In this document: piece by piece, positions 51,752-59,004 of the stretch
How the letters are laid out: the number at the start of each line of letters is the position of its first letter
How positions within the stretch are numbered: position 1 is the stretch's first letter
From: JAWPMV01 sp038527215
Lineage (GTDB): Bacteria; Bacteroidota; Bacteroidia; J057
DNA: 64,000 bases
Direction: 5' to 3'
Assembly: GCA_038527215.1 (NCBI GenBank)
Contig: JBCBGC010000003.1
Span: 85,063-149,062 of the forward strand
Program-made: the position numbers and the translations under genes
Notes under the pieces: generated by a model
Databases searched by the model: none
Seen by the model: only the letters and a program-made list of their open reading frames with translations
What the model was told of the DNA's origin: nothing

Positions 51752-53170
51752 TTACTCAGCAATCCAGAGTTTACCCAAGAAGGTTTCCGGTCCTTCCAAT
51801 TTCACCAGATAGAGTCCCTTACTAAAAGCTTCCCGGCTCAGGATCACTTCTTCTTCCCGGATATCAGCCTGCTCCAGGACCAGGCGGCCCCTCAAGTCAT
51901 AAACCCTTAGGGTGTACTGCTGCCCGCTGGGATTATCAAAGCGAACCTTCGATTCTGTCAGCATTGGGTTAGGAAATATTTCCAGCGGTTTAGGACCAAG
52001 GCCAGGATCAATCGGCGTGGTCTTTTCGGTAACCCGAAAAATCTTTCCATCGGCCAGGGCGGCCACATAGAGTTCTCCTTTCACATCCTCCCCAAAGGTG
52101 CTGAGTTCATCCCGGGCCATATCGTTAAAAGTGCCCTGGTCTATCTCCGTCCAGGTTCCCTGGCTATCCTTGCCCAGGGTCCAGAAACGGCCACTGTTAT
52201 AATCGCCGAACACATAATGTCCCTGCAAGGCTGTGTAGGTAGGTCCGCGGTAGACAAAACCTCCAGTAACAGAGCTGCCTCGAGAGAAGCTTTGGTCATA
52301 GGCAAAAACGGGCAGGATATATTCGGAGACATTGCCACAGCCAGAGGAGTTGAAGATTTCATCTCCTTCCAGGCACCTCCAGCCATAGTTGAGGCCGCCG
52401 GTGCTATCGGCTGGCTCCATGCTGATCTCTTCAATTTCATTTTGTCCGACATCTCCGACCCACATATCTCCAGTCAGTCGATCGAAGCTAAAGCGCCAGG
52501 GATTCCGCCAACCGAGGGACCAGATTTCTTCCTTGGCGTTGGTCACCCCCACGAAAGGGTTGTCCGCCGGGATGCTGTACGGGTCGCCATTGTCTACGTC
52601 TATCCGCAGGATTTTCCCCAAAAACGTATTCAGGCGCTGGCCTGCATCATTAGGGTCTCCTCCTGAACCTCCGTCTCCAGAGGTAATGTAGAGAAAACCA
52701 TCAGGCCCGAATTCCAGGTCGCCGGCATTGTGGTTGTTGAAGGGCTGGGAAAAAGTGAGCAGCTCCTTTTCGCTGTTTGCATCCGCTTTGTTAGGATCAT
52801 TGGCGTCTACGGTAAAGCGAGAAATCCGGGAGGAGGCATTAGAACGAGTGTAGTACACGTAAAAATAGCCGTTGCTGCTGTAATTTGGATGAAAAGTCAA
52901 ACCCAGGAGTCCTTGCTCATTGCCATTGTCATTGACCTTGCTCTCGATGTCCAGGAAGGCGGTGGCATTGACGGCTCCAGTAGTATCGACAATTTTGATC
53001 ACACCTTTTTGTTCTACTACGAACAAGCGGCTGTCGCCAGCGTGAGCAATATCAACCGGACGGGTCAAACCATCCGCAAAGGGTGCCAGGTCCAGCACTG
53101 GCTGGCCCATTAGCGTAAACTGCCCCCCACCCCATAGGAGTAGCAGGGTTAAAATCGTAGAAAGTCGCAT
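51752..53170 (-). CDS. PQQ-type sugar dehydrogenase-like propeller, T9SS cargo
   Basis: 472-residue secreted six-bladed propeller of the soluble glucose dehydrogenase/HHIP superfamily. The signal peptide is about 1-22 (STILTLLLLWGGGQFTLMGQ). Family landmarks are RPVDIAHAGDSRLFVVEQKG, GLLGLTFHPNYSSNGYFYVYY, HNAGDLEFGPDGFLYITSGDGG, and EEIWSLGWRNPWRFSFDRLTGDM with the conserved Arg-Asn-Pro. The His-Asn pair (NNHNAGD) aligns with the catalytic/PQQ region of soluble glucose dehydrogenase. The last 75 residues (LEIFPNPMLTESKVRFDNPSG, GLYLVKLEG) are a T9SS type A sorting domain. It would oxidise a sugar or alcohol outside the cell if PQQ is available; substrate unknown. A second, lipoprotein-type member lies at 24628. 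Confidence 0.92.
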   Translation of the reverse strand: MRLSTILTLLLLWGGGQFTLMGQPVLDLAPFADGLTRPVDIAHAGDSRLFVVEQKGVIKIVDTTGAVNATAFLDIESKVNDNGNEQGLLGLTFHPNYSSNGYFYVYYTRSNASSRISRFTVDANDPNKADANSEKELLTFSQPFNNHNAGDLEFGPDGFLYITSGDGGSGGDPNDAGQRLNTFLGKILRIDVDNGDPYSIPADNPFVGVTNAKEEIWSLGWRNPWRFSFDRLTGDMWVGDVGQNEIEEISMEPADSTGGLNYGWRCLEGDEIFNSSGCGNVSEYILPVFAYDQSFSRGSSVTGGFVYRGPTYTALQGHYVFGDYNSGRFWTLGKDSQGTWTEIDQGTFNDMARDELSTFGEDVKGELYVAALADGKIFRVTEKTTPIDPGLGPKPLEIFPNPMLTESKVRFDNPSGQQYTLRVYDLRGRLVLEQADIREEEVILSREAFSKGLYLVKLEGPETFLGKLWIAE

Positions 53171-53539
53171 AGGTAAATAAAGAGGTTGACAAAAAACGAA
53201 TAGGGGAGTTCTAACAAATATAAGAGGAATTTAGGGCAAGAGGCCCTACTCATTCCAGGGAATCTTTTCAATTCGCCCCATACATAGAAGCGTATAAAAT
53301 TCAGCCCGGAATACTTTCCGAATTTACTGATTTAACATTGAGTAAAGCCTTTTTGTTAAAATACGTAGAAAGTCTGGCCTTTAGCGGCCGTTTTGGCGCA
53401 AAAAGGCGTCCATTTTCCCTAAGAAGTTCTGTCATTATTTGCGAATTTCAAGAAGTATGAATAACTATGCAGAGTAAAAACTTGGGTAAAATACGATACG
53501 CAGGTAAATCTATAAATGAGTTACACAACGCAAAGCATC
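53171..53539. other. Spacer between divergent T9SS dehydrogenase-like and ompA-family genes
   Basis: About 370 bases, no gene. On the minus strand TATATTTG (53222-53215) matches the -7 consensus for the leftward gene, but the nearest TTG is only 14 bases upstream. For the rightward gene I see no clean element despite its likely high expression. Confidence 0.5.
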
Positions 53540-54310
53540 ATGAAAGTTTCTGTATCGATCTTTAAGTTTATGACATTGGCTATTTCGTTAGCCATGTTGA
53601 CTTCTTGTGTATCGAAGAAAAAATACACAGAAGCGCTGACCCGCGCTGCAGCAGAAAAGAGCGCCCTGGAAAGCCAGCTGGCTGAGGTTCAGGATGAAAA
53701 GACTAACCTCGAAGGACAGATTACTGACCTGGAGTCGAACCTCAACATGAAGTCTGAGGAAATCGTTTCTCTGAGCGAAGAAATCAAAGACGGTAACAAC
53801 AAAATCGGACAGCTGAAAAACGCTATTTCCGACGTTTTCACCGACTATGACAACGACGAAGTAAACGTTGAACTTCGCGAAGGTAAGCTGTACGTTACCA
53901 TGGCCAACAGCATCCTCTTTGACGCTGGTCGTGCCAAAATCACCGAAGGGTCTGAGGAAGTGATCGCCAAACTAGCTGGCGTGATCAAAGACAACCCTGG
54001 TCTGAAAATCCTGGTAGAAGGACACACCGACAACGATCCTGTGAAAGTTCACAAAGCCAAGTACGGCGACAACTGGGGTCTGAGTGTAGCCCGCGCTACT
54101 TCGGTAGTAAGATCTCTGGCTGATCTCGGCGTAGACGTTTCTCGTCTGACTGCTTCTGGAAAAGGTGATACCCAGCCAGTAGCTGGTAACGACACCGACG
54201 AAGGCAAAGAAGCCAACCGTAGAACTGAGTTTGTAATCATTCCTAAGGTTGATGGCCTGTGGAAAATGTACAAAGAGGACTTCGCTGGCATGGGAGAAGG
54301 TTCTAACTAA
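53540..54310 (+). CDS. OmpA-family outer-membrane lipoprotein
   Basis: 256-residue protein that tethers the outer membrane to peptidoglycan. The ATG at 53540 is chosen because it begins a lipoprotein signal (MTLAISLAMLTSC, lipobox Cys near residue 20); the 53516 start adds eight residues. A coiled coil follows (about 35-100: Ala/Glu/Lys-rich AAAEKSALESQLAEVQ), then an OmpA C-terminal domain (about 130-245) with FDAGRAKITEGS, LVEGHTDNDPV and the peptidoglycan-binding ASGKGDTQPV...NRRTEFVIIPK. The codon use is strikingly uniform (many GAC, AAC, CTG, CGT), typical of a very highly expressed protein, consistent with a Pal/OmpA-like envelope role. Its own strong terminator follows. Confidence 0.93.
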   Translation: MKVSVSIFKFMTLAISLAMLTSCVSKKKYTEALTRAAAEKSALESQLAEVQDEKTNLEGQITDLESNLNMKSEEIVSLSEEIKDGNNKIGQLKNAISDVFTDYDNDEVNVELREGKLYVTMANSILFDAGRAKITEGSEEVIAKLAGVIKDNPGLKILVEGHTDNDPVKVHKAKYGDNWGLSVARATSVVRSLADLGVDVSRLTASGKGDTQPVAGNDTDEGKEANRRTEFVIIPKVDGLWKMYKEDFAGMGEGSN

Positions 54311-54332
54311 TCCCACCTTGCAAAAGAAATTT

Positions 54333-54360
54333 GCCCCGCCTTCCGGCGGGGCTTTTTTTT
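54333..54360 (+). terminator. Intrinsic terminator after OmpA-family gene
   Basis: GCCCCGCC, TTCC loop, GGCGGGGC, then eight Ts: a textbook terminator 22 bases after the stop codon. Confidence 0.95.
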
Positions 54361-54389
54361 ATCCATTCATTTCATATTGCCTTCCTCCA

Positions 54390-54420
54390 TTGTAAAGCCC
54401 AGCGCAAGCTTGTACTTTTG
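54390..54420 (+). promoter_or_regulatory. Bacteroidota-type promoter for prfC
   Basis: TTG at 54390-54392, 20 bases, TACTTTTG at 54413-54420: a full match to TTG-N19/20-TAnnTTTG. The prfC start is 26 bases downstream. Confidence 0.85.
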
Positions 54421-54446
54421 CGCCCATCCAAAGAGAAAAGCGCTTT

Positions 54447-56033
54447 ATGTCCGCCAAGCTGATCAAAGAAATAGAACGCAGACGCACCTTTGCCATTATC
54501 TCCCACCCGGATGCGGGGAAAACCACCCTGACCGAAAAGCTCTTGCTGTTTGGGGGAGCCATCCAGGTTGCCGGAGCGGTCAAGTCCAATAAAATCAAGC
54601 GTCACGCTACCTCTGACTTCATGGAGATTGAGCGACAGAGAGGAATTTCGGTCGCTACCTCGGTGATGGGATTTGAATACAAAGACCTGCAAATCAACAT
54701 TCTGGACACCCCTGGTCACCAGGATTTTGCAGAGGATACTTACCGTACCCTGACGGCGGTAGATAGTGTGATCGTGGTGATCGACGTGGCCAAAGGGGTG
54801 GAGACCCAGACCGAAAAGCTGGTAGAAGTCTGCCGCATGCGGGATACCCCAGTCATGGTCTTCATCAATAAGCTGGACCGGGAAGGCAAGGACCCTTTTG
54901 AATTGCTGGATGAGATCGAGCAAAAGCTCAAACTCAATGTGCGGCCCCTCAGCTGGCCGATCGACATGGGTAAGCGCTTTCAAGGGGTGTACAACATTCA
55001 TGAAAAAAACCTGGCCCTCTTTACCGCCCACGGTAAGCAGGAGCAGGACGATACCATAGAGTTCGATGATCTTTCGCATCCAGACCTGGAACGCTATCTG
55101 GGAGAAGGGCCCGCCGATATGCTGCGGGAGGAAGTAGAGCTGGTCGATGGGGTCTATGAGGACTTTGACCCGGAAGCCTACCGAGCCGGGAAGCTATCCC
55201 CGGTTTTCTTTGGCTCTGCCATCAATAACTTCGGCGTAAGGGAAATGCTGGATGTCTTTATTCAGATTGCTCCCAATCCGCAAGCCTGTCCTACCGAAGA
55301 AAGGGATGTGCACCCGGAAGAAGATAAATTTTCCGGTTTTGTCTTTAAAATCCACGCCAACCTCGACCCCAATCACCGGAACCGCATTGCTTTCCTACGG
55401 GTATGTTCAGGTCGCTTTGAGCGAAACAAGAACTATAAACACGTCCGCCTCGATAAAAACCTCAAGTTCAACAGCCCGACCACTTTCATGGCTTCTAAAA
55501 AGGAAATCATTGAGGAAGCCTTCCCTGGCGACATCGTAGGCTTGTATGATACCGGAAACTTTAAGATCGGGGATAGCCTGACCGAAGGAGAAAAGCTGCA
55601 TTTTACCGGCATCCCTTCCTTTGCGCCGGAACTCTTCCGCTATGTAGAAAATGGCGACCCGATGAAGTCAAAGCAGCTGGCCAAAGGCCTGGAGCAGCTG
55701 ACGGACGAAGGCGTAGCCCAGCTTTTTACCCATGTGTCCAATGGGCGCAAGCTCCTGGGCACGGTCGGTGCCCTTCAATTTGAAGTGATCCAGCATCGCC
55801 TCAAACACGAGTACAACGCTACCTGTAACTACCTGAGCGCCGACATGTATAAAGCATGCTGGATCACCTGTGACAATGCATCTGTCCTGAAAGCCTTCAA
55901 GGAAAGAAAGCATCGGAATATGGCCAAAGACAAGCACGGGCGCGATGTCTATCTGGCCAATACTTCCTGGGACCTGAATTCTACCCAGGATTTATTCCCG
56001 GATATTCAGTTTCACTTTACAAGTGAGTTTTAG
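54447..56033 (+). CDS. prfC: Peptide chain release factor 3
   Basis: Translational GTPase that recycles RF1/RF2 from the ribosome after peptide release. The 528-residue length is normal. GTPase motifs: G1 HPDAGKTTLTEKL, G2 region RQRGISVATSV, G3 DTPGHQDF, G4 FINKLDR. RF3-specific sequence continues through PLSWPIDMGKRFQGVYN and the C-terminal domains (GALQFEVIQHRLKHEYN). Most length and motif features distinguish it from EF-G and LepA. The gene has its own promoter at 54390-54420 and converges with rluB, with 9 bases between stops and no hairpin terminator in that gap. Confidence 0.97.
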   Translation: MSAKLIKEIERRRTFAIISHPDAGKTTLTEKLLLFGGAIQVAGAVKSNKIKRHATSDFMEIERQRGISVATSVMGFEYKDLQINILDTPGHQDFAEDTYRTLTAVDSVIVVIDVAKGVETQTEKLVEVCRMRDTPVMVFINKLDREGKDPFELLDEIEQKLKLNVRPLSWPIDMGKRFQGVYNIHEKNLALFTAHGKQEQDDTIEFDDLSHPDLERYLGEGPADMLREEVELVDGVYEDFDPEAYRAGKLSPVFFGSAINNFGVREMLDVFIQIAPNPQACPTEERDVHPEEDKFSGFVFKIHANLDPNHRNRIAFLRVCSGRFERNKNYKHVRLDKNLKFNSPTTFMASKKEIIEEAFPGDIVGLYDTGNFKIGDSLTEGEKLHFTGIPSFAPELFRYVENGDPMKSKQLAKGLEQLTDEGVAQLFTHVSNGRKLLGTVGALQFEVIQHRLKHEYNATCNYLSADMYKACWITCDNASVLKAFKERKHRNMAKDKHGRDVYLANTSWDLNSTQDLFPDIQFHFTSEF

Positions 56034-56042
56034 GGGGAAGCC

Positions 56043-56930
56043 CTACACCATCTTCAAAAAGCCAACTTCCTTGTCGGTAAGGGGTCTCCACTTACCACGG
56101 GGTAGGCGTTTCTTGGTCAAGTGATGGCCGATGGCCACACGGTCCAGCCCATCTACCCGGTAGCCCAGGTGCTCGAACATGCGACGGACGATGCGGTTAC
56201 GACCAGAGTGAATTTCTATGCCTACTTCATTGGCTCCTTTGCCTACCACATAGTCGATCAGGTCGGCCTTGGCCAGACCATCTTCCAATGCTACCCCATT
56301 CATCAGGGCTTCTAAGTCTTCCTGTGGCACATCTTTGTTAAGGCGCACATGGTAGAGCTTGCGGATGCGATAGGAGGGATGGGTCAGTTTTTCCGCCAGG
56401 GCCCCGTCATTGGTGAGGAGGAGGAGCCCGGTGGTATTGCGGTCGAGGCGGCCTACCGGAAAGATGCGCGCGTCGGTACTGGGCCCCACCAGGTCAATCA
56501 CCGTTTTGCGACCTTCCGGGTCCTTGGTGGTGGTGATCATGTTTTTGGGTTTGTTGAGCAAAAAGTACACGTATTGCTCAGCCTGGAGGAGCTTGCCTCT
56601 GAACACCACTTTGTCTTCCCGGGGGACCACCTTGGTCCCCAGTTCCGTGACAATCTTTCCGTTGACTTTGACTTCGCCGGCGGCGATGAGCTGGTCAGCT
56701 TCCCGTCTGGAACATACGCCCGCTTGAGCCAGGAATTTATTCAACCTCGTCTCCTGATGGGGATTCGGCTTGGCTGGGGTCTGCTGGCTGCTCCGTTTCG
56801 GGTCCCGGCTGCTCTTCTTGGCCTGGGGTTTCTCCCATTGGGGTTTGGGCTTCTTCTTGCGTTGCTTCTGCCCCGGCCCCACTTCCTTCCAGAACGCCTG
56901 CTTCGGTTTCTCCGGTTTCTTCTTGCTCAT
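56043..56930 (-). CDS. rluB: 23S rRNA pseudouridine synthase RluB-type
   Basis: Pseudouridine synthase of the RsuA/RluB/E/F family, expected to modify 23S rRNA near position 2605. An S4 RNA-binding domain starts at about residue 62 (TRLNKFLAQAGVCSRREAD); the catalytic domain holds the catalytic Asp in GRLDRNTTGLLLLTNDG and the family segment RNRIVRRMFEHLGY. Before S4 is a 60-residue Lys/Pro/Gln-rich lead (MSKKKPEKPKQAFWKEVG), probably disordered and RNA-binding. That whole lead is read from the same 194 bases as the acidic C-terminal tail of scpB in another frame. No ATG lies nearer the S4 domain, so the long start at 56930 is used; a non-ATG start close to 56750 cannot be excluded. Confidence 0.9.
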   Translation of the reverse strand: MSKKKPEKPKQAFWKEVGPGQKQRKKKPKPQWEKPQAKKSSRDPKRSSQQTPAKPNPHQETRLNKFLAQAGVCSRREADQLIAAGEVKVNGKIVTELGTKVVPREDKVVFRGKLLQAEQYVYFLLNKPKNMITTTKDPEGRKTVIDLVGPSTDARIFPVGRLDRNTTGLLLLTNDGALAEKLTHPSYRIRKLYHVRLNKDVPQEDLEALMNGVALEDGLAKADLIDYVVGKGANEVGIEIHSGRNRIVRRMFEHLGYRVDGLDRVAIGHHLTKKRLPRGKWRPLTDKEVGFLKMV

Positions 56931-57618
56931 GATCTTCTTCCGGTTTCTCTTTGGCAGCTTCCTGATGCTGCTTGAATCGTTCGAGGTGTTCGTCCTCCAG
57001 TTCGTCGAATTCTTTAAGCTTGGGCAGGTCCGTCATATCCGCCAACCCAAAATACTCCATAAAGAAAGGACTGGTCGCATATAATAAAGGCCTTCCAGGC
57101 GCTTCGGCCCTTCCCACGATGCTTAGCAGTTTCTTTTCCAGGAGCTTCTGCATGGCGTAATCACAGCTTACGCCCCGAATAAACTCTACTTCTGCCTTGG
57201 TGATGGGTTGGCGATAAGCCACAATCGAGAGCGTCTCTACCGCAGAGCGCGAGAGGCGCTTTTTATTTTTGTTCAAGACCGCATTGCGCACATAGGGATA
57301 CAGGTTTCTCTTGGTAAAAAACTGGTATCCTTCCGCAATTTTGCGGATTTCGAAGGGATGTTGAGGATCCTGGTATTTCTCGATCAGCTCCTCCAGGAGG
57401 GCTTCGAGCTTCTTTTTGGAAAAAGGATCGTCCTTCTTCGCGGCTTTTTGCTTCTTTTTTTCCTCCCCTTCCTTAGGCGCTTCAACAGGCTCAGTATCGG
57501 AAGCTCCGTTTTCCTGAGCCTTTCCCTGCTTGAGTACATCCTGGATAAAAGGAAGCTTCACCGGCTGGTCAGCGGTGAAGATAATGGCCTCTACTATTTG
57601 ACTGAGTGGTGGTTCCAT
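56737..57618 (-). CDS. scpB: Segregation and condensation protein B
   Basis: Winged-helix partner of ScpA in the SMC condensin complex that compacts chromosomes. The core (about 1-220) is recognised by PPLSQIVEAIIFTADQPVKL at the start, RLSRSAVETLSIVAYRQPITKAEVEFIRGV and GRAEAPGRPLLYATSPFFMEYFGL. A Lys/Glu-rich insert sits at about 40-75. The C-terminal 75 residues are extremely acidic (EEDHEQEETGETEAG...) and overlap rluB out of frame. The start at 57618 is chosen over 57693 because the former begins the family sequence and because a perfect promoter (57628-57658) lies between them. scpA is not adjacent. Confidence 0.93.
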   Translation of the reverse strand: MEPPLSQIVEAIIFTADQPVKLPFIQDVLKQGKAQENGASDTEPVEAPKEGEEKKKQKAAKKDDPFSKKKLEALLEELIEKYQDPQHPFEIRKIAEGYQFFTKRNLYPYVRNAVLNKNKKRLSRSAVETLSIVAYRQPITKAEVEFIRGVSCDYAMQKLLEKKLLSIVGRAEAPGRPLLYATSPFFMEYFGLADMTDLPKLKEFDELEDEHLERFKQHQEAAKEKPEEDHEQEETGETEAGVLEGSGAGAEATQEEAQTPMGETPGQEEQPGPETEQPADPSQAESPSGDEVE

Positions 57619-57627
57619 ACCTACATG

Positions 57628-57658
57628 CAAAACTAAAACTCCTGAGGAAGCGGTGCAA
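57628..57658 (-). promoter_or_regulatory. Bacteroidota-type promoter for scpB-rluB, almost no leader
   Basis: On the minus strand TTG (57658-57656), 20 bases, TAGTTTTG (57635-57628). The scpB ATG at 57618 is only 9 bases beyond the -7 element, so the mRNA leader would be a few bases long or absent. This also rules out the upstream ATG at 57693. Confidence 0.75.
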
Positions 57659-57730
57659 GCCCCTCCACAGCAGGAGGATCGAAGGGGAGGCAAAGATAGT
57701 TTTTTTTCTCAGGCTCAGGGAAATAGGGGC

Positions 57731-57762
57731 AAAAAAAATCGCCACCGACAAGCGGTGGCGAT
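57731..57762 (-). terminator. Intrinsic terminator after first DUF1573 gene
   Basis: ATCGCCACCG (57738-57747) and CGGTGGCGAT (57753-57762) with a 5-base loop; on the minus strand it is followed by eight Ts. Confidence 0.9.
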
Positions 57763-57791
57763 GTATATGTTGTCTCTGTTCTGAGCAGTGC

Positions 57792-58268
57792 CTAGTTAGC
57801 AGCTACTTCTCCTTGTAGGTTCAGCTGCAGCGGACGGGCTCCTTCAAAAGTAACCGTAACGGACTTTTTGAAAGGTCCTTCAGCAGCAGCGTTGAAAGTA
57901 GACTGCACATAACCAGTCTCACCTGGCTGGATTTCTTCTTTGGAGTAATCCGTAGCAGTACATCCGCAAGATGCTTTTACCCGAGCGATTTTGATCGACT
58001 CAGTACCGGTGTTGGTAAACTCGAAGTTGTGAGAAGCAGGAATTCCCTTAGGAATCTGCCCGAAATCGTGGCTGTCAGATACCCAGGAAACGGTAGCTGC
58101 AGCTGTGGCAGGAGGCGCTGGAGGAGCCGGAACCGCAGGGGCATCAGCCGTTGGGTTGGAAACAGCAGAGGCAGCGGAACCATTGACGCTGGGACGACGA
58201 GAATCGTCAGAGCAAGCGGTAAAGGTTAGGAAAGCTGCGGCCAGAACGATAGTTAAAAAATTCTGCAT
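57792..58268 (-). CDS. DUF1573-domain lipoprotein
   Basis: 158-residue exported protein. A lipoprotein signal is present (TIVLAAAFLTFTACSDD, Cys near 19), then an Ala/Pro/Val-rich tether (APAVPAPPAPPATAA), then a DUF1573 domain (about 65-158). The domain is an immunoglobulin-like fold of the ASPM/MSP group and contains HDFGQIPKG, FEFTNTGTESIKI and the invariant VKASCGCTATDYSKE motif. Its function is not established; such domains are common in Bacteroidota envelopes. A tandem paralogue lies 129 bases upstream. A TAAATTTG promoter element is at 58350-58357. Confidence 0.9.
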   Translation of the reverse strand: MQNFLTIVLAAAFLTFTACSDDSRRPSVNGSAASAVSNPTADAPAVPAPPAPPATAAATVSWVSDSHDFGQIPKGIPASHNFEFTNTGTESIKIARVKASCGCTATDYSKEEIQPGETGYVQSTFNAAAEGPFKKSVTVTFEGARPLQLNLQGEVAAN

Positions 58269-58349
58269 GATCTTTATTTTAGCCTTCTAGTTAAAAAGCG
58301 TTAGTCAATATTTGTTCAAATGTCAAACGCGTTCGAATATCGAATGTTT

Positions 58350-58382
58350 CAAATTTAATGCCTCTTAGCGCTTAATTGCAAA
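58350..58382 (-). promoter_or_regulatory. Candidate promoter for first DUF1573 gene
   Basis: On the minus strand TTTG (58382-58379), 21 bases, TAAATTTG (58357-58350). Spacing is slightly long, and the leader to the start at 58268 would be about 75 bases. A TTCGA-N3-TCGAA dyad (58332-58344) lies just downstream of the -7 element, where a repressor could act. Confidence 0.6.
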
Positions 58383-58397
58383 TCCGGGCCGAAAGCC

Positions 58398-58823
58398 TTA
58401 TTCGGATTTTGGCATCACTTCTCCTTTGATACGTAAGATTTTCACCGCATTTTCTTCATTGGTATACACCGTGATGGTTTTGTGAAAAACTCCTACGCCG
58501 TACGCATTATATTCGGCCATTACATAGCCCTGTTCGCCAGGAGCCACGGCTTCCTTGCTATAATCAGTAGCGGTACAACCACAGCTGGCTTTGACTCGGC
58601 TGATCTTCAGGGCCTGGTCGCCATCATTGGTAAATACAAATTTAATTTTAGCAGGAACGCCCTGTGGTATTTCCCCAAAATTATGGGTTTCCTCAGCCCA
58701 GGCTGCCTTAGGAGCGGCACCTTCTGGTTCTAAATTGAGGGTAGGAGCTTCCTGAAAGGCTGACTGAGCCATCACCACGGTAGCGAACAGGCAAAGAAGA
58801 GAAAGGAGAAAGGTCTTTTTCAT
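58398..58823 (-). CDS. DUF1573-domain secreted protein (tandem paralogue)
   Basis: 141-residue exported protein, paralogue of the downstream gene. The ATG at 58823 is chosen because it begins a normal signal peptide (KKTFLLSLLCLFATVVMAQS); the longer frame from 58895 adds a polar lead. Unlike its neighbour it has no lipobox, so it is probably periplasmic or secreted. The DUF1573 domain (about 40-141) has HNFGEIPQGVPAKIKF, FTNDGDQALKI and the identical VKASCGCTATDYSKE motif. The pair differs mainly in anchoring and in the Ala/Pro tether. A 16-base palindrome lies 87-102 bases upstream. Confidence 0.92.
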   Translation of the reverse strand: MKKTFLLSLLCLFATVVMAQSAFQEAPTLNLEPEGAAPKAAWAEETHNFGEIPQGVPAKIKFVFTNDGDQALKISRVKASCGCTATDYSKEAVAPGEQGYVMAEYNAYGVGVFHKTITVYTNEENAVKILRIKGEVMPKSE

Positions 58824-58900
58824 AGTTATATGTTTTTTGGTAAATGATGCCTTGGACAAAAAGGCTGAGTACACGGATGTTTCGTTTACGTTCACAATTT

Positions 58901-58925
58901 AACTAAAGTTTTAGTTATAACTAAA
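58901..58925. promoter_or_regulatory. Palindromic TTTAGTT/AACTAAA operator between divergent genes
   Basis: TTTAGTTATAACTAAA (58910-58925) is a perfect 16-base palindrome. A third half-site AACTAAA at 58901-58907 forms an overlapping dyad with it. The cluster sits in the divergent spacer between the DUF1573 gene and the glycan-cluster membrane protein. Confidence 0.55.
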
Positions 58926-59004
58926 TTCTTCTTTCTCTTTTTTTACTTCACCACTGTAGAAGGGGGTTTTGTCTTTTGCTCAGGGACTCTTTACATTCGG
59001 GGCC

